56,100 nucleotides of DNA from Mycobacterium kyorinense (GTDB taxonomy: Bacteria; Actinomycetota; Actinomycetes; Mycobacteriales; Mycobacteriaceae): positions 1 to 56,100 of the forward strand of contig NZ_LQPE01000020.1 of the NCBI RefSeq assembly GCF_002101735.1, in the 5' to 3' direction. The position numbers and the translations under genes are program-made. The notes under the pieces are model-generated. The model was not told the DNA's origin and did no database searches. It saw nothing but the letters and a program-made list of their open reading frames with translations. Of the stretch, positions 54,614 to 56,100 are shown one piece after another. Numbering within the stretch: the stretch's first letter is position 1; each line of letters begins with the position of its first letter.

Positions 54614-55960
54614 ATGGATTTTGGAGCCTTACCGCCAGAAATCAACTCCGCACGCATGTACGCCGGCGCGGGTCCCGGCCCAATGCTGGCGGCCGCGGCG
54701 GGCTGGGACGGGCTCGCAAGCGAACTGCACTCCGCCGCGACGTCGTATCAGTCGGTGGTCACCGGGCTGACCACCGGGCCGTGGCAGGGGCCGGCATCGC
54801 AGGCCATGGGCGCGGCCGCCGCACCGTACGCGGCCTGGCTGAGCGCGACCGGGGCCCAGTGCGAGCAGGTGGCCAACCAGGCCAGGGCAGCGGTCTGCGC
54901 CTATGAGGCCGCGTTCGCGATGACCGTGCCGCCCCCGGTGATCGCCGCCAACCGCGCCCAGCTGATGGCCTTGGTCGCCACCAACTTCCTCGGCCAGAAC
55001 ACCCCGGCGATCATGGCCACCGAGGCGCACTACGGCGAGATGTGGGCGCAGGACGCCGCGGCGATGTACGGCTACGCCGCCAGTTCGGCCGCCGCGTCGA
55101 CGCTCGCGCCGTTCACCCCGGCGCCGCACAACACCAACCCGGCGGGGCTGGCGGGACAGTCGGCCGCGGTGGCCCAGTCCGCCGGCAGCTCGGCGGGCAC
55201 CCACGCGCAGACCATCACGTCGTCGCTGTCGGCGGTGCCCCAGACACTGCAGAGCCTGGCGTCGCCCACCGGGTCGGGGACCGGGATGTCGCAGATGGTG
55301 ATGGGCACCGGGACGTCGGCGGCGACGTCCGCGGCCTCCGCCCCGGCAAGCGCACTCACGGGCCTGACGGGCGCGTCGGGCAAGGGGGCCATCAAGGGTG
55401 CAAGCAAGACCGCCGATCTTGGCGGCGGCGCGCTGTCAGGCCTGGCCGGCGCGTTCGGCGGCAGCGAATCGCTGGGTCTGATCGAGGACACCGTCGGCCT
55501 CGAAATGGACGGCGTGGGCCTCGTCGGCTTGGACGGCGGCGGCGTCGGCCTGGACGTGCTCGGTGTGGGCCTGGACTTCCTGGGCGCCGACGAACTGACC
55601 GAGTCCGGCGGATTGGGGCCGCTGGGCGGCCTGGGTGGCTTGGCGCCGCTGGGGGCGGGGCTGGGCGGCGCGGGTCACCTGGGCGGTTTGGGCGGCGCCG
55701 GCGCCTCGGCCAGCATCGGCCAGGCCGCGTCGCTCGGCGGGCTCTCGGTGCCGCAGAGCTGGGCGGGATCGATCGCACCGGCCAGCGCGATGCCGTTGCC
55801 CGGCGCCAACCTCGGTGCCGCCCCGGCGGTATCTACGACCGGCGCGTCCGGCATGCCCAGGGTCACCTTCCCGAGCATGGCGGGGCGGGAAGCAGACGGC
55901 GCCGTCCGGTCGATCGGATTGCGATCCAGCGTGCTGCCGCACTCGCCGATGGCCGGGTAG
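54614..55960 (+). CDS. PPE family protein (SVP type)
   Basis: A PPE protein of about 448 residues. The PPE domain ([40 protein letters not shown]) occupies the first 180 residues, a Ser/Gly/Leu-rich middle with repeated GLGG units follows, and [11 protein letters not shown] marks the SVP subgroup near residue 385. The ATG at 54614 is used instead of a GTG at 54581 because PPE proteins start MDF. It is the partner of the preceding PE protein. Confidence 0.93.
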   Translation: MDFGALPPEINSARMYAGAGPGPMLAAAAGWDGLASELHSAATSYQSVVTGLTTGPWQGPASQAMGAAAAPYAAWLSATGAQCEQVANQARAAVCAYEAAFAMTVPPPVIAANRAQLMALVATNFLGQNTPAIMATEAHYGEMWAQDAAAMYGYAASSAAASTLAPFTPAPHNTNPAGLAGQSAAVAQSAGSSAGTHAQTITSSLSAVPQTLQSLASPTGSGTGMSQMVMGTGTSAATSAASAPASALTGLTGASGKGAIKGASKTADLGGGALSGLAGAFGGSESLGLIEDTVGLEMDGVGLVGLDGGGVGLDVLGVGLDFLGADELTESGGLGPLGGLGGLAPLGAGLGGAGHLGGLGGAGASASIGQAASLGGLSVPQSWAGSIAPASAMPLPGANLGAAPAVSTTGASGMPRVTFPSMAGREADGAVRSIGLRSSVLPHSPMAG

Positions 55961-55974
55961 CCCCTGAACGTGGT

Positions 55975-56006
55975 GTGGCCCGCACACCGGGGGGTGTGCG
56001 GGCCAC
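55975..56006. terminator. Strong hairpin between convergent PPE and esx genes
   Basis: GTGGCCCGCACACC (55975-55988) pairs perfectly with GGTGTGCGGGCCAC (55993-56006) around a GGGG loop. Placed between converging genes, it can end transcription from both sides. Confidence 0.75.
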
Positions 56007-56022
56007 TGTTGGGCTGTGGGGT

Positions 56023-56100
56023 CTAGGCCCAGCTGGAGCCGACGGCGGAGTCGGTGCTGGCCATGTTGGAGCCGGCGGTTTGCACCTTTTGGCCGTGGGC
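56023..56100 (-). CDS. EsxJ/CFP-10-like WXG100 protein, C-terminal end only
   Basis: The last 25 codons of a minus-strand gene read AHGQKVQTAGSNMASTDSAV then GSSWA and TAG. This ending is characteristic of the EsxJ/EsxK/EsxM group of type VII secreted proteins. The amino-terminal three-quarters lie outside the window. In M. tuberculosis the esxJ/esxI genes follow the same PE/PPE pair, but on the same strand; here the gene converges with PPE. Confidence 0.85.
   Translation of the reverse strand, partial: AHGQKVQTAGSNMASTDSAVGSSWA

Overview
The window is chromosomal DNA from a Mycobacterium, most likely a slow grower. It carries PE, PPE and Esx genes, the lpqU-eno-ftsB-DUF501-ppx2 block in the order seen in M. 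tuberculosis (Rv1022-Rv1026), a kdp operon with a kdpDE two-component system, and a trcR/trcS pair. All calls come from reading the sequence; no searches were run.

Left accessory region (1 to about 12.5 kb). Metabolic and stress genes are mixed with decayed insertion sequences (an IS21 end at 260-408 and IS3 orfA remnants at 6855 and 10503). The genes are an aldehyde dehydrogenase and an Old Yellow Enzyme reductase in one operon, a nearby ArsR-type regulator with a single cysteine, a HAD phosphatase, a small exported protein behind a near-perfect 24-bp palindrome, an F420/LLM oxidoreductase with an SDR, an alpha/beta hydrolase fused to OsmC, and an ECF sigma factor with its zinc anti-sigma factor. 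The theme is detoxification of aldehydes, electrophiles and oxidants.

Integrative element (about 12.5 to 24.5 kb). The gene content matches an actinomycete integrative and conjugative element (AICE): HD and NUDIX proteins, an XRE regulator with a phospholipase D-like domain, an SCO3933-family regulator, an FtsK/TraB-like translocase, a RepSA-like initiator, and a large serine integrase. The integrase abuts a DUF222/13E12 HNH gene whose 3' end is missing, which suggests integration into that gene. The cargo looks like defence: a SIR2-domain protein, then an XRE-ImmA/IrrE metallopeptidase overlapping a PIN-domain protein.

Centre (25.7 to 32.2 kb). A secreted protein, a frameshifted ESX-associated remnant, an EspC-like protein and a VOC protein lie before the housekeeping block (lytic transglycosylase LpqU, enolase, FtsB, a DUF501 protein and exopolyphosphatase).

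Potassium region (32.2 to 53.9 kb). Two tandem PPE genes with C-terminal SHOCT domains are followed by a two-RCK K+ channel, kdpFABC with kdpDE (plus an extra 27-codon membrane ORF before kdpF), a CBS protein, an ArsB/NhaD-type transporter, two tandem KimA-like APC permeases, and trcRS. Direct repeats of the type CGTTAA-N5-CGTTAA stand 27-29 bp upstream of a possible -10 box before three operons: kdp, the KimA-like pair and the PPE-SHOCT pair. This suggests one KdpE-type regulon linking inner-membrane K+ uptake to cell-envelope PPE proteins, and is the most interesting observation in the window.

Right end. A PE/PPE pair runs rightwards, followed by a strong hairpin and the 3' end of a converging esxJ-like gene cut by the window edge.
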